Both the position numbers and the translations under genes were made by a program. From assembly GCA_033816765.1 (NCBI GenBank), contig CM066289.1, positions 3,472,001 to 3,536,000 of the forward strand: a DNA stretch of 64,000 nt. Reading direction: 5' to 3'. Below the pieces are notes generated by a model. It did not search any database. It saw nothing but the letters and a program-made list of their open reading frames with translations, and was not told where the DNA came from. The stretch's first letter is position 1. The number at the start of each line of letters is the position of its first letter. This DNA comes from Nothopassalora personata (taxonomy: Eukaryota; Ascomycota; Dothideomycetes; Mycosphaerellales; Mycosphaerellaceae). Positions 63,601 to 64,000 of the stretch are shown here, piece after piece.

Positions 63601-64000
63601 TTGTCATGTGAACACGCCCCAATGCCGTGATTGGAAAGCTTGTTGTTCCAGCCTGGATCTGTGAGGTGGTGAGGCGCTCTGCAACGAAGTTAACCCCTTG
63701 CTGGTCATGGTGGTTGATCACATGAGTGTCTGAACAGTTGTCATACACCCAGCAATCACTGAAGTTGGCGCTCAATTTGCTGATTGAGCTCGAAAGGACA
63801 GTGAGGCCAGCAAACGCATCTGTTGCGCTTTTGCTTTCGGTTTCGGCTATGGCCGTGTCACGCTCTTCGTCTTTGCGTCCATTGCGATTTAGCACTCGAA
63901 GCAGTCGCTCACCATCATCACCTACGCAGTAGCTGATGAAGTGTTTCCAGTATTTCTTCCACTGCTCGGTGCGTTGGTGAACTGGTGGGCGCTTGCTAGG
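60653..64000 (-). CDS. pol: Copia polyprotein lacking integrase (protease-RT-RNase H), partial
   Basis: Open from the window edge (no stop from 64,000 down) to 60,653; there is no true ATG near 63,895, where the codon is GTG, so the frame continues upstream and the start is outside. Numbering from 63,895: protease motif YDNCSDTHVIN at about 50-60; acidic/Ser-rich linker; RT with KLVKALYGLKESP near 670 and FFYVDDLVM, YVDD at about 723-726; RNase H with SDASYG near 910 and SSTEAELLGL near 950. Compared with Copia-2, the roughly 305 codons holding the pre-integrase and D,D,E integrase core are missing in frame near 63,255-63,275. It could make RT but not its own integrase. Confidence 0.93.
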   Translation of the reverse strand, partial: PSKRPPVHQRTEQWKKYWKHFISYCVGDDGERLLRVLNRNGRKDEERDTAIAETESKSATDAFAGLTVLSSSISKLSANFSDCWVYDNCSDTHVINHHDQQGVNFVAERLTTSQIQAGTTSFPITALGRVHMTIGGYPFTLLDVAYCPGFHVNVISHTRMEAAGLWWHGRTNTMWHNDTKLLDLHRPTGTIPFFKVVTPPQSPIVYQWPTTDGLVLPKVTEKVRNAHFISTIGRGDINNQTAMQPDRVWDPSKDRVMRVKDVLFDETTFYDPSVLTAGYTTPIENIATAEPAEEPEQYYDLYVAHHEQDTAQAEGVDQQAHHPRKHQYLLGQEPHWPEHQGVKFNRRGKGNSSSLKSDSSFQPSDWPSANGAAAAAGPQDQAKSATISPANEKPENSDNISETQDKDTQSETEADTDYYNTLEQEMMDALTDEDREEITGNDAHSHSHQPYPFTFTPPDAPNNAPTPLFPLEPELFTEDSSINNNNSNTTAYGKRQRTAYFHHSLHNIMVANVVISQMRGIRPRPRYPYHHEIPRTRDSSPPRRVNTAVTSMHRDDLPPEPANYRAAMKHRFSQQWTEAMAKEFTKAISTGTFKWVTEKEKDHDAQQEEGLQPSLPLKWVYKYKLDENGMLKSFKARLCARGDLQGTHLDTYAATLPASMFRLCCAMAASFDLEAEQFDVVNAFLNSDLPYTMYLQPPPGINRPSDGHALKLVKALYGLKESPLLWYNSLTDTLASLGLEPLSDSSCIYHDNKVMFFFYVDDLVMLYHRKHKTHAANIKQQLLAKYEMHELGNLTWFLGIKVTRDRQKRLLWLSQEDYIEKLAAKFTISTSARKTSVPVDQHLDWTVPNGHTPTAIAILAYQQRIGSLNFAATHTRPDIAFSLSMLSQYLTKPTETHLKLADQCLRYLLETKTLCLVYGASKHITGLHSHPEHLGNNHEFFGASDASYGMNTDRTSSTGWIFMLFGGPVDYKASKQVTVTKSSTEAELLGLSQAASELIQWERVFAELHLQFNQRTHLYCDNTQTIRLVNQQGQKLDTKLRHVDIHHHWLRQRDQRGDIEIRYLNTNDMPADGLTKLLPPQKHKHFVKLLNMAEEGVDPRSSFSSTSTSHTNPGG

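Larger units (their letters stand above)
60367..64000 (-). mobile_element. Un-RIPed Ty1/copia element, 5' end outside window
   Basis: 3' LTR of about 210 bp at 60,367-60,576 and a long open frame to the window edge. CpA/TpG content is normal, so it arrived after RIP. The LTR start TGTCACGATCCAAGCGTG and the tract GAGCTGAGGGGGTG match Copia-2 apart from RIP changes. The flank CACGT at 60,362-60,366 is the expected TSD half; the other half is beyond the window. Confidence 0.92.

Noticed and set aside
1..64000. CRISPR arrays, bacterial operons, plasmid origins
   Set aside because: No regular spacer-repeat pattern is seen, and all coding content is that of eukaryotic transposable elements.

Overview
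This window looks like repeat heterochromatin from a filamentous ascomycete (Pezizomycotina). I find no host gene. Almost everything is transposable elements, nested inside each other and heavily mutated in the manner of repeat-induced point mutation (RIP). CpA/TpG is replaced by TpA nearly everywhere, so CAG, CAA and TGG codons read as TAG or TAA while the reading frame is otherwise kept. CpG is retained. The genus cannot be read from the sequence; no RIP index was computed.

Left part (1-13,543): degraded retroelement sequence with a solo LTR (386-747), a gag pseudogene (about 1,376-2,629) split by a 370-bp mobile unit 'U', and a composite inverted-repeat element 'A' (2,630-13,212). A is interrupted by a full chromodomain Gypsy 'G1' (3,243-10,435), which itself holds a solo LTR (8,245-8,553). 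An LTR of a second Gypsy family, 'X', follows (13,236-13,543).

Centre (13,544-29,700): the RIP-degraded gag/protease of X is split by an un-RIPed Gypsy (14,013-21,321) with identical LTRs, target-site duplications (TSDs), and open gag and pol frames linked by a candidate -1 frameshift site. Then come an unidentified un-RIPed block (about 23,660-24,402), a truncated minus-strand G1 copy with two solo LTRs, and an un-RIPed pogo/Fot1-like DNA transposon (27,826-29,691).

Right part (29,697-64,000): one minus-strand X copy forms the outer shell. From its LTR (29,697-30,004) inward it is split by composite element 'B' (30,028-33,834), then by a G1-type tandem array with three LTRs (35,937-60,288), then by an un-RIPed Ty1/copia element running off the window end (60,367->64,000). 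The tandem array contains Copia-1 (43,462-58,665), which contains Copia-2 (48,466-58,056), which contains a pol-less Gypsy derivative 'G2' (48,858-51,270). Matching TSDs at each level establish the order of insertion.

Three un-RIPed transposons (Gypsy, pogo, Copia) are intact at sequence level or nearly so and must have arrived after the last RIP episode. The un-RIPed Copia frame has lost its whole integrase region in frame, as shown by its RIP-damaged relative Copia-2.
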